From Dolichospermum sp. DET69 (GTDB taxonomy: Bacteria; Cyanobacteriota; Cyanobacteriia; Cyanobacteriales; Nostocaceae): DNA of 64,000 nucleotides. Within the stretch, counting starts at the first letter, position 1. The number at the start of each line of letters is the position of its first letter. The translations under genes were made by a program, and so were the position numbers. The notes below the pieces were generated by a model. The model saw nothing but the letters and a program-made list of their open reading frames with translations. It did not search any database and was not told the origin of the DNA. Of this stretch, positions 53,807 through 61,724 are shown piece after piece. Where the stretch lies: contig CP070233.1 of assembly GCA_017355425.1 (NCBI GenBank), positions 1,839,501-1,903,500 of the forward strand, in the 5' to 3' direction.

Positions 53807-54799
53807 CTAACCTATCAATTTCTGCCAACTCATTGCCCCAATAATAGCATCAGCAGTTAAACCATTTTGCTGTTGAAATTTCTTGATTGCTGCTTCCGTT
53901 TGAGAACCATAAATCCCATCAGGAGTAGCATCTACACGATATTGTAAATATCTGATAATCACACCACTAGCATGAGTTCCTTGAACAACTCGTTTAGCTA
54001 ATATTTGATTGAGGGCATCCCAGGTAGTATTACCTGCTATTCCTGTTGGTAAAACTCCCACAATTCTCTGAAAATTTTCCGTTGCAGAAGATGTAGCTGG
54101 TCCCATGCCATTATCTTCTACTAGGGGTTGATTATTTTTATCAGTAATTTTCAACCGATTTAAAGCCTGTTGTAGTCTCAAAATACTCTTATCTTTATTC
54201 TGTTCTTCATCTATAACAGTATTGACAAGACCATTAGGAACAGGAATAGGAATAGGTACATTAGGAGCCGGATTTGTAGGAGTGCTTGCTACTTTACCTG
54301 TTAAGCCGGCAACTATAGCATTAGCCATTGCTTCACCATCATATATTTGCATATCTTTAGCAGAATCAATGAAGCAACCTTCTATGAGAATTCCCGGCAT
54401 ATTTGTTCTTTTGAGAACATACAGATGTGAGCCACTTTTGACACCACGATTAAAAAAGCCTAATTTGACAATTTCATCTAATACAGATTTAGCAGTTTTT
54501 TTACCAGCGTCGCTAATGGCAAATACTTCTGTTCCATTAGCTTGTCCATTAAAAGCATTAAAATGAATAGATACAAAAAAATCTACTCGGTTACTATTGG
54601 CTTTCTCACAACGACTACCTAAAGATTGATTTACTGTATTTGCGCTATTTGGTTTACAGGTAATTACTGTATGTCCTAAACTTTCTAATTTAGCTATAAC
54701 CTTATTACCGACTTCCATTGTTAACTTATTTTCGGATTTGATTCCTTCTGCACCACCATCAGGAGGACAGTTATGACCAATATCAATGCCGTATTTCAT
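53807..54799 (-). CDS. N-acetylmuramoyl-L-alanine amidase with peptidoglycan-binding domains
   Basis: 330 residues. The Amidase_3 domain (1-185) has zinc ligands His9 ('GIDIGHN'), a Glu near 23 and His79 ('SIHFNA'), with catalytic Glu140 ('ILIEGCFID'). A Pro-rich linker (about 190-205) precedes two PG_binding_1-like repeats (about 205-270 and 275-330, 'DGIYGSQTEAAIKKFQQQNG'). It cleaves the amide bond between muramic acid and stem peptide. No signal peptide is visible, so it may be released by lysis or phage-like export. AGGAG precedes the start. Confidence 0.88.
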   Translation of the reverse strand: MKYGIDIGHNCPPDGGAEGIKSENKLTMEVGNKVIAKLESLGHTVITCKPNSANTVNQSLGSRCEKANSNRVDFFVSIHFNAFNGQANGTEVFAISDAGKKTAKSVLDEIVKLGFFNRGVKSGSHLYVLKRTNMPGILIEGCFIDSAKDMQIYDGEAMANAIVAGLTGKVASTPTNPAPNVPIPIPVPNGLVNTVIDEEQNKDKSILRLQQALNRLKITDKNNQPLVEDNGMGPATSSATENFQRIVGVLPTGIAGNTTWDALNQILAKRVVQGTHASGVIIRYLQYRVDATPDGIYGSQTEAAIKKFQQQNGLTADAIIGAMSWQKLIG

Positions 54800-54962
54800 T
54801 TGTATCTCCTTAATTGACTTTCCTAGTATGCCAATAATCTGCTACTTGTTAATATAGTTCCGAAAACTATAGACATTATTTTAATCTCTAGGTAGATATT
54901 CGCCCATTAATCCCCAAAAATGTTTAAGATCAAGGTAAAGAAATATTTCGTTATATAAGCGC

Positions 54963-57900
54963 ATGAAACGCATTGTCTTGATTGCTGGGTTTGAATCGTT
55001 TAACGCGGACTTATACCGAAAAGCGGCTGATTTGGCTAATTCCCGCTGTCCAGAGTTGGATATTCGAGTATTTAGCGATCGCAATATTACCACCAATAGC
55101 ACCGAAATAGAAGCTGCACTCAAAGACGCAGACGTATTTTTTGGTAGCTTACTATTTGATTATGACCAAGTTGTGTGGTTGCGGGAGCGTGTCGCTAACA
55201 TCCCCATTCGTCTTGTCTTCGAGTCAGCACTGGAATTGATGAGTTTAACCAAAATAGGAGCATTCGCTATCGGTGACAAACCCGCAGGAATGCCCAAACC
55301 CATTAAATTCATCCTTGACAAATTCAGCAACGGTAAAGAAGAAGACAAACTCGCCGGTTATATCAGCTTCCTGAAAATCGGTCCCAAATTATTAAAATTC
55401 ATCCCAGTCCAAAAAGTCCAAGACTTACGCAACTGGTTAATTATCTATGGTTACTGGAACGCCGGCGGTTCAGAAAACGTCGCTTCCCTATTTTGGACAA
55501 TTGCGGAAAAATACTTAGATTTAAAAGTTGGAGATATACCACCACCCATCGAAACCCCGGACATGGGGCTATTACATCCCGACTATCAAGGATTTTTTAC
55601 ATCACCCAAAGCATACTTAGAATGGTATCAAAGAAGGGAACAGGGAACAGGGAACAGGGAACAGAACGTAGGGGCGCAGGGCCTGCGCCCGGAAGGCCTA
55701 CGCCCGAAAACCCTGCACCCGGAAACCCTGCACCCGGAAACCCTGCACCCGGAAACCCTGCACCCGGAAACCCTGCGCCCGAAAACCCTGCCCCCGGAAA
55801 CCCTACGCCCAGTTATAGGTATTCTAATTTACCGCAAGCACGTTATTACCAAATTGCCCTATATTCCCCAACTGATCCGCCATTTTGAAAAAGCGGGGTT
55901 AATTCCCTTACCCATCTTTATTAACGGAGTAGAAGGTCATGTAGCCGTGCGTGATTGGATGACAAGCGACCACGAAACCCAACAACGTCAACAGGGAAAT
56001 ATTGAAACCCCTTCCCTTTCCTCAGAAGCAGTAAAAATTGATGCCATAGTTTCTACTATCGGTTTTCCCCTTGTAGGTGGTCCGGCTGGTTCAATGGCAG
56101 CAGGAAGACAAGTAGAAGTAGCTAAACGCATTCTCACCGCCAAAAATGTCCCTTATATTGTCGCTGCACCCTTATTGATTCAAGATATTCACTCTTGGAC
56201 ACGCCAAGGCGTAGGCGGTTTACAAAGTGTTGTTTTATATGCTTTACCAGAATTAGATGGGGCAATTGATACAATTCCTCTCGGTGGATTAGTGGGGGAA
56301 CAAATTTATTTAGTTCCTGAACGAATGCAGCGATTAACTAATAGAGTCAAAAGTTGGGTTTCCCTCCGTAAAAAACCCATTTCTCAACGGAAAATTGCCA
56401 TTATTTTATATGGTTTCCCCCCCGGTTATGGTGCAGTTGGAACTGCTGCATTATTAAACGTTCCTCGCAGTTTAATAAAATTACTAAATGCCCTCAAAGC
56501 ACAAGGTTATACAGTTGGTGATATTCCTGAAGATGGAGAAGATTTAATTCGGCAAATTAAAGCAGCAGATGAAAACCCCAATCTACCCACAAACAGGGAG
56601 GGAGTCATATCCCCCCTCGTTGACGGGGGGGTTAGGGGGGGTTCTACCGTTAATGCCAGAACATTAGAAAAATGGTTAGGATACCTCAATACATCTCGCA
56701 TTGAAAAACAATGGAAATATCTCACAGGTAGCGGTATTAAAACCTATGGAGACGAGTTTAATATTGGTGGTGTGCAATTAGGAAATGTCTGGATAGGTGT
56801 CCAACCACCCTTGGGAATTCAAGGAGATCCTATGCGGTTAATGTTTGAAAGAGATTTAACCCCACATCCCCAATATGCAGCCTACTATAAATGGTTACAA
56901 AATGATTTTCAAGCTGATGCAATTGTTCATTTTGGAATGCACGGAACAGTTGAATGGTTGCCAGGTTCACCATTAGGAAATACTGGTTATTCTTGGTCGG
57001 ATATTCTCTTAGGAAATATGCCCAATCTCTACATCTATGCCGCAAATAATCCTTCAGAATCCATTTTAGCCAAACGTCGCGGTTATGGGGTATTAATTTC
57101 TCATAATGTCCCTCCCTATGGACGCGCTGGTTTATATAAGGAGTTGGTGAATTTACGCGATTTAATTGCAGAATATCGGGAAGATCCAGAAAAGAATTAT
57201 CTGTTAAAGGAAGGGATTTGCAAGAAAATTGTTGATACTGGTTTGGAGGTTGATTGTCCTTTTGATGATGCGAAAAGGTTGGGTATTCCCTTTACACCAG
57301 AAAATGTGAAGATGTTCAGCAATCATGCTTTTGATCATTATTTGGTGAAGTTGTATGAGTATTTGCAAGTTCTCGAAAATCGTCTTTTTTCTTCTGGGTT
57401 GCACGTTTTAGGTGAAGCACCAAATCAGGAGGAGTTATCGGGTTATTTGGATGCTTATTTTGGGGGAGAGAATGAACCACAAAGGAGCGAAGGACACGAA
57501 GGAAGAAAGGAAGAAGAAAGAGTAATTACGGATTTATTGAATCAATCTACTGATGAGTTAACTAATCTTTTGCGGGGTTTAAATGGTGAGTTTATTCCTC
57601 CTGCACCTGGTGGGGATTTGTTAAGGGATGGTGCTGGTGTTTTACCTACGGGTAGGAATATTCATGCTTTAGATCCTTATAGAATGCCTTCTCCTGCTGC
57701 TTTTGAAAGGGGTAAGGAAATTGCTAAGAAAATTATTGATCAGTCTTTAAATGAGAATAAGAAATATCCGGAAACTGTGGCGGTTTTATTATGGGGTTTG
57801 GATGCTATTAAAACTAAGGGTGAATCTCTTGGGATTCTCTTAGAATTGATTGGTGCTGAACCTGTGAAGGAAGGAACGGGACGCATTGTTAGATATGAGT

Positions 57901-58823
57901 TAAAACCTTTATCTGAAGTTGGACATCCACGCATTGATGTGTTAGCAAATCTATCGGGTATTTTCCGAGATAGTTTTGTGAATATCATTGAATTGTTGGA
58001 TGATTTATTTCAACGCGCTGCGGAAATTGATGAACCAGAAGAAATGAATTTTATTAGAAAACACGCGTTAGCTTTAAAAGCCCAAGGTGTGGAAAATTCT
58101 TCAGCGAGATTGTTTTCTAATCCTGCTGGTGATTTTGGTTCTTTGGTTAATGATAGAGTTGTAGATGGTAATTGGGAATCTGGGGAAGAGTTGGGGAATA
58201 CTTGGGAAAGTCGCAATGTCTTTAGTTATGGTAGAAATGATAAAGGACAAGCTAGACCGGAAGTATTGCAGACTTTATTAAAAACTAGCGATCGCATTGT
58301 TCAAGAAATAGATTCGGTAGAATATGGTTTAACTGATATTCAGGAATATTATGCCAATACTGGCGGTTTGAAAAAGGCCGCAGAAAAGCAAAGCGGTAAA
58401 AAGGTGACAGCGAGTTTTGTGGAAAGTTTTTCTAAGGACACCACACCCCGCAATTTAGATGATTTATTGCGAATGGAATACAGAACCAAGTTGTTAAATC
58501 CTAAATGGGCTGACGCAATGGCTAATCAAGGTTCTGGTGGTGCTTTTGAAATTTCTCAACGCATGACGGCGTTAATAGGTTGGGGTGGTACTGCTGATTT
58601 TAAAGATGATTGGGTATATGATCAAGCAGCGGAAACCTATGCTTTAGATGCAGAAATGGCAGAAAAATTACGCAAAGCCAATCCTGAAGCTTTTAAAAAT
58701 ATTGTCGGCAGAATGTTGGAAGCATCGGGACGCGGTTTATGGCAAGCTGATGGAGATAAATTAGAAAAATTGCGTCAGTTATATGAATTGAGTGATGAAC
58801 AATTGGAAGGAGTAACCAATTAA
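54963..58823 (+). CDS. chlH: Magnesium chelatase subunit H
   Basis: 1286 residues. The BchH/CobN architecture is clear from the start 'KRIVLIAGFESFNADLYRKA' through 'HFGMHGTVEWLPGSPLGNTGYSWSD' (about 658-682) to the end 'AETYALDAEMAEKLRKANPEAFKNIVGRMLEASGRGLW'. It binds protoporphyrin IX and inserts Mg2+ together with ChlI/ChlD, the first committed step of chlorophyll synthesis. Three in-frame blocks look like intergenic repeats captured into the gene: residues ~224-283 (Leu-His-Pro-Glu-Thr repeats), ~543-560 and ~837-852. They lie in probable surface loops between conserved segments. The HIP1 motif occurs at 55074 and 58283. Confidence 0.95.
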   Translation: MKRIVLIAGFESFNADLYRKAADLANSRCPELDIRVFSDRNITTNSTEIEAALKDADVFFGSLLFDYDQVVWLRERVANIPIRLVFESALELMSLTKIGAFAIGDKPAGMPKPIKFILDKFSNGKEEDKLAGYISFLKIGPKLLKFIPVQKVQDLRNWLIIYGYWNAGGSENVASLFWTIAEKYLDLKVGDIPPPIETPDMGLLHPDYQGFFTSPKAYLEWYQRREQGTGNREQNVGAQGLRPEGLRPKTLHPETLHPETLHPETLHPETLRPKTLPPETLRPVIGILIYRKHVITKLPYIPQLIRHFEKAGLIPLPIFINGVEGHVAVRDWMTSDHETQQRQQGNIETPSLSSEAVKIDAIVSTIGFPLVGGPAGSMAAGRQVEVAKRILTAKNVPYIVAAPLLIQDIHSWTRQGVGGLQSVVLYALPELDGAIDTIPLGGLVGEQIYLVPERMQRLTNRVKSWVSLRKKPISQRKIAIILYGFPPGYGAVGTAALLNVPRSLIKLLNALKAQGYTVGDIPEDGEDLIRQIKAADENPNLPTNREGVISPLVDGGVRGGSTVNARTLEKWLGYLNTSRIEKQWKYLTGSGIKTYGDEFNIGGVQLGNVWIGVQPPLGIQGDPMRLMFERDLTPHPQYAAYYKWLQNDFQADAIVHFGMHGTVEWLPGSPLGNTGYSWSDILLGNMPNLYIYAANNPSESILAKRRGYGVLISHNVPPYGRAGLYKELVNLRDLIAEYREDPEKNYLLKEGICKKIVDTGLEVDCPFDDAKRLGIPFTPENVKMFSNHAFDHYLVKLYEYLQVLENRLFSSGLHVLGEAPNQEELSGYLDAYFGGENEPQRSEGHEGRKEEERVITDLLNQSTDELTNLLRGLNGEFIPPAPGGDLLRDGAGVLPTGRNIHALDPYRMPSPAAFERGKEIAKKIIDQSLNENKKYPETVAVLLWGLDAIKTKGESLGILLELIGAEPVKEGTGRIVRYELKPLSEVGHPRIDVLANLSGIFRDSFVNIIELLDDLFQRAAEIDEPEEMNFIRKHALALKAQGVENSSARLFSNPAGDFGSLVNDRVVDGNWESGEELGNTWESRNVFSYGRNDKGQARPEVLQTLLKTSDRIVQEIDSVEYGLTDIQEYYANTGGLKKAAEKQSGKKVTASFVESFSKDTTPRNLDDLLRMEYRTKLLNPKWADAMANQGSGGAFEISQRMTALIGWGGTADFKDDWVYDQAAETYALDAEMAEKLRKANPEAFKNIVGRMLEASGRGLWQADGDKLEKLRQLYELSDEQLEGVTN
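55633..55811. repeat. In-frame tandem repeats within chlH (block 1)
   Basis: AGGGAACAGGGAACAGGG-type heptamers are followed by a GGGCGCAGGGCCTGCGCCC palindrome and about seven 15-mers of the CCCTGCACCCGGAAA type. Translated, this gives repeated TLHPE/TLRPK pentapeptides. The same motifs are typical of intergenic STRRs in this group. Confidence 0.9.
56590..56643. repeat. In-frame dispersed repeat within chlH (block 2)
   Basis: A palindromic C/G block (CATATCCCCCCTCGTTGACG, then GGGGGGTTAGGGGGG) encodes 'REGVISPLVDGGVRGGS'. It resembles the intergenic CCCCCTAAATCCCCC/GGGGGGTTGGGGGG blocks at 27341-27417. Confidence 0.8.
57471..57520. repeat. In-frame dispersed repeat within chlH (block 3)
   Basis: AACCACAAAGGAGCGAAGGA continuing as CACGAAGGAAGAAAGG encodes a very hydrophilic 'QRSEGHEGRKEEE' loop. 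The reverse complement of nearly the same sequence occurs in non-coding DNA at 50525-50550. Confidence 0.85.
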
Positions 58824-58836
58824 AAATTAAAAAATG

Positions 58837-58869
58837 TAGGTTGGGTTAAACAACGTGCAACCCAACATA
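58837..58869. repeat. Short copy of the palindromic dispersed repeat
   Basis: GTAGGTTGGGTTAAACAACG then TGCAACCCAAC, 14 bp after the chlH stop. It is a collapsed version of the ~85-bp repeat of the defence island. Confidence 0.75.
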
Positions 58870-59012
58870 TTTGTATTCACATTGAATTGACTTTGAGTAC
58901 AATGTTTAGTTTTGTAAAAGCGAAAACCACTTATAATCTAGCAGATAAGCTAAAATATAAGAAGATGTATAAACACTTCACTAATTTACTGCCCGTAAAT
59001 GTATAATAACCT

Positions 59013-59454
59013 GTCAGTAACCCAGCCCTAAAGGGACTGAGCTTGCAAGAGTAATCAAACAAGCTGTACTGACCAGACCACCCTAAACGTAAGTCGAAGG
59101 GTAGCCGTTATTTGAGTCACGACACCCCGGAATGCGAAGCTAGTTCCCTGCTCTGTCATTTGCAATTAAACAGTTTTAAGGTCACTGAAACAGTGTTGCA
59201 AGTATAAAAAGCTCTTATAACTGGTCGAAGCTAACATCACCCCGAAAGGGAGGCACATCGCGTGCAACACATTATGCGTACAGAGTTGAGAAATTTGAAT
59301 CGGTAATTGTCCCGTTGAAAGTACATCACAAAAGTACCCCAAATTTCTTAACTCCAAGGCGGTAATGAAAAAAGATTCAAAGCCTTTATTACCGCCCGTG
59401 CCGTTTCCCTCTCAGGGCTAAAGCCGCTGAGTTTCCCACTTACCGGGTATTCCT
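59013..59454 (+). ncRNA. HEARO/omega-RNA-like structured element, copy E (full length)
   Basis: 442 nt from GTCAGTAACCC to the base before ATGA (59455), colinear with copy A. Visible pairings: 59013-59019 GTCAGTA with 59067-59073 TACTGAC; CCCGAAAGGG tetraloop hairpin at 59241-59250; GCAC/GTGC at 59253-59256 and 59262-59265. A 15-bp stem pairs 59283-59297 with 59340-59354, enclosing GTAC/GTAC at 59321 and 59334. A GGCGGTAAT/ATTACCGCC stem follows, then a terminal CTCAG...CTGAG hairpin. No IscB gene is present. If this is an omega RNA, the guide would be the ~16 nt upstream (58997-59012). Confidence 0.68.
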
Positions 59455-60474
59455 ATGAACTACGACATACAAGAAACCGAAGGTCCAAGGCTAGAAGTAG
59501 AATATTACGGTGCTGACTTTCCTGTTGATACGTTAGTGAGAAGGATGGAAGAAGAAGAATTTATTATTCCAGGCTTTCAGCGACAATATGTTTGGAAAGA
59601 AGAAGAAGCATCACGCTTTATTGAAACCTTATTACTTGGTCTTCCTAGTCCTTCACTCTTTCTTGCTAAAGATAAGTTTTCCAAAAAATATCTTGTTATA
59701 GATGGACAACAACGCCTGAAAACTTTACAGTATTTCTTTCAAGGATCTTTTCCAAATGGAAAAAAATTTAATCTAAAAGGAGTAGTTCAACATTTAAATA
59801 ATTTAACTTATTCCACGTTACCTGCCTCCGAACGCCGTGAACTTGATAATGCAATTATCCACTGTATAATCATATCTGAAAATTATGATCCGCGGGGAAT
59901 GTTTTATCTATTTGAACGACTTAACACTACTGGAACTCCCTTAAAACCACAGGAAATTCGCAATGCTATATATCATGGTTCTTTTAGCGAATTGCTGCAA
60001 GATTTATCAAAAAATGAAATCTGGAGAGAACTTTATGGTAAGAATGATATTCGGGCTGACGAACAAGAGCATATTTTAAGATTTTTGGCTCTACATTTCG
60101 ATTTGGAAAATTATTCAGGCAATATGACTAATTTTCTTAATCAATTTATGTTAAAAAATAAAGATTTAGAGATGATTTCTGAAAATGAGATAAAAAATTT
60201 ATTTTCCAACACCATACATTTTCTTAAAACTTGTATAGGCTCTAAAGTTTTTCATGAAAACAAATCATTTAACATTCTTTTTGATAGCGTCATGCTTATA
60301 ACTTCTCAAGAGCTAGAAGAAGGTTTGGAATGTTCAAAATTTAAAATATTTTACGAATTGCTAATTAATGATAAGCATTTCTGGTCATTTGCTAAACCCT
60401 CTAGCACAAGTAGAAAAAATCTAATAACCAGGCTAGAGTATGTTAGAGAGCTTTATAGAAATACGCACTTATGA
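59455..60474 (+). CDS. DUF262 domain protein (GmrSD/ParB-like), possible defence component
   Basis: 339 residues. The DUF262 core has 'IIPGFQRQYVWKEEEASRFIETLLLGLP' (about 37-64) and the nucleotide-binding 'VIDGQQRLKTL' (about 81-91). 'FERLNTTGTPLKPQEIRNA' follows at about 158-176. DUF262 is the N-terminal module of type IV restriction enzymes of the GmrSD class and of other defence proteins. Here the DUF1524 HNH half is absent, and instead a HEPN gene overlaps its end by 4 bp. Its ATGA start abuts structured RNA copy E with no Shine-Dalgarno sequence. Confidence 0.8.
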   Translation: MNYDIQETEGPRLEVEYYGADFPVDTLVRRMEEEEFIIPGFQRQYVWKEEEASRFIETLLLGLPSPSLFLAKDKFSKKYLVIDGQQRLKTLQYFFQGSFPNGKKFNLKGVVQHLNNLTYSTLPASERRELDNAIIHCIIISENYDPRGMFYLFERLNTTGTPLKPQEIRNAIYHGSFSELLQDLSKNEIWRELYGKNDIRADEQEHILRFLALHFDLENYSGNMTNFLNQFMLKNKDLEMISENEIKNLFSNTIHFLKTCIGSKVFHENKSFNILFDSVMLITSQELEEGLECSKFKIFYELLINDKHFWSFAKPSSTSRKNLITRLEYVRELYRNTHL

Positions 60475-60944
60475 ATCCATCTATATTAGCTCATCGTCAG
60501 AGAATAGATAATCTATTTAAAAAAGGTACTTCTTTCACAGAACCTGAAATTCAAAGTGAATGGTCAAAATATCTATGTATCTTAGTATCAGGATTCATTG
60601 AGGAATCTTTGAGGATTTTATTAGAAAAATATTGTGAAAACAAAGCTTCACCAAACATTCAACAATTTGTCACAAAACAGATAGGAAGTATAACAAACTG
60701 TAAAACAGAGAAAATTAGACAAATATTGAGCGAATTTAGCTCCAATTGGGAAAGCGAGTTTACTAACAAAATTAAAGAGGAGAGCAAAATAGATGGTGAA
60801 ATAAAAAACGGTATAGATAATGTGATTATTAATCGTCACAAAATAGCTCATGGTAAAAGTATAGGGATGAGCTACCACAATATATCGAACTACTATAAGA
60901 ATGTCAAAAAGGCTGTAGAAATTTTGGAAGAAATAATCCAATAA
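60471..60944 (+). CDS. HEPN-type putative RNase (MAE_28990-like), partner of DUF262 protein
   Basis: 157 residues, all-helical. The HEPN catalytic R-x4-H motif is Arg122...His127 in 'IINRHKIAHGKS', followed by a Lys/Glu-rich C-terminal helix. The N-terminal part 'WSKYLCILVSGFIEESLRILLEKY' matches RiboL-PSP-HEPN/MAE_28990-type proteins. HEPN domains of this kind are metal-independent RNases used in toxin and abortive-infection systems. The start codon overlaps the DUF262 stop (ATGA), so the stoichiometry is coupled. Confidence 0.78.
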   Translation: MNPSILAHRQRIDNLFKKGTSFTEPEIQSEWSKYLCILVSGFIEESLRILLEKYCENKASPNIQQFVTKQIGSITNCKTEKIRQILSEFSSNWESEFTNKIKEESKIDGEIKNGIDNVIINRHKIAHGKSIGMSYHNISNYYKNVKKAVEILEEIIQ

Positions 60945-61264
60945 CTATCGTATTAAAGCTAATGCTGATCATACTTTCAATCGTTCTCAATCACTTACTC
61001 AAAACTTTCATATTTAGGTAAGGTTATAAAAAACCTATCTACAACCTTGAAATTTTCCTACAAATCATGGATAATACAATATAACAACCAAATAAACCTT
61101 AGCGCTCACAAGGGTTGAGTGCTAATTTCTAACTTAATCTTGAAACTGATGTAGTAGGCAAAAATTCTCCTTTTTCTAAATGTAGTTAGCGGACTTTTCC
61201 GTAATAGGTTCTTGCCAAAAATTCCAGTTTCTCGGCAATTGATGAATTCATTAGGAGGACTAGA
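60945..61264. other. Intergenic region, no recognised feature except a ribosome site
   Basis: 320 bp. Short open frames exist on both strands but none has coding character. A strong AGGAGG at about 61253-61258 belongs to the gene at 61265. The promoter is not obvious. Confidence 0.6.
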
Positions 61265-61618
61265 ATGATTAAATACAGCTTCAATCTGGTAGGTGTATCT
61301 CCTGTTTTGCATTTTTTCAATCACCAACAACAGAGTTTAGTCCAACCACAGTACCAAGGCATAGAATATCTAGGAACTCATACTTGTACCTTAGATGCGT
61401 TTTTAGCATCTATAGAACCAGTTCCTGCAAAATGGGGTTGGAACTTAGATCATGTAGTAGATACAGTGATTGAATTCTGGATGAATAACGCTGAGAGTGT
61501 TAACTATTGGAAATCTCGGTTAAACGATGCCGGACATGATAGTTTACTCGTAGCTAGAGTTGCAGACATGAACTCTTTGTCAGGGGAACTTGAATTACTA
61601 CTCACCAAAAACTTGTAG
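61265..61618 (+). CDS. Conserved cyanobacterial hypothetical protein
   Basis: 117 residues with an excellent Shine-Dalgarno (AGGAGG, 6-nt spacer). Not a named family that I recognise. It has one Cys, a His/Trp-rich centre ('KWGWNLDHVVDTVIEFWMNNAESVNYW') and no TM helix or signal peptide. It converges with the ATP-grasp gene. The strong ribosome site suggests good expression. Confidence 0.65.
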   Translation: MIKYSFNLVGVSPVLHFFNHQQQSLVQPQYQGIEYLGTHTCTLDAFLASIEPVPAKWGWNLDHVVDTVIEFWMNNAESVNYWKSRLNDAGHDSLLVARVADMNSLSGELELLLTKNL

Positions 61619-61654
61619 TCCTTAAATATAGCATTTTCTAAAAACATTACCTAT

Positions 61655-61702
61655 ATTATAGCCCCCTCCTCGCTTGCGGGGAGGGGGTTGGGGGTGGGGT
61701 GA
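61655..61702. repeat. C/G-rich dispersed repeat between convergent genes
   Basis: AGCCCCCTCCTCGCTTGCGG followed by GGAGGGGGTTGGGGGTGGGG. It is the CTCCCCGC/GCGGGGAG family also seen at 17400 and 27280. It may form a hairpin and act as a bidirectional terminator. Confidence 0.7.
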
Positions 61703-61724
61703 TTATATCTCACTAAGTAATACC

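Noticed and set aside
55493-55888. 131-codon + frame in chlH overlapping the tandem repeats (PAPGN repeats)
   Set aside because: It is the alternate reading of the same 15-bp repeats. The chlH frame continues through conserved sequence on both sides, so this one is a shadow.
59166-59357. 63-codon minus-strand open frame inside copy E
   Set aside because: Same reason: chance frame in a structured RNA, not conserved in copy A.
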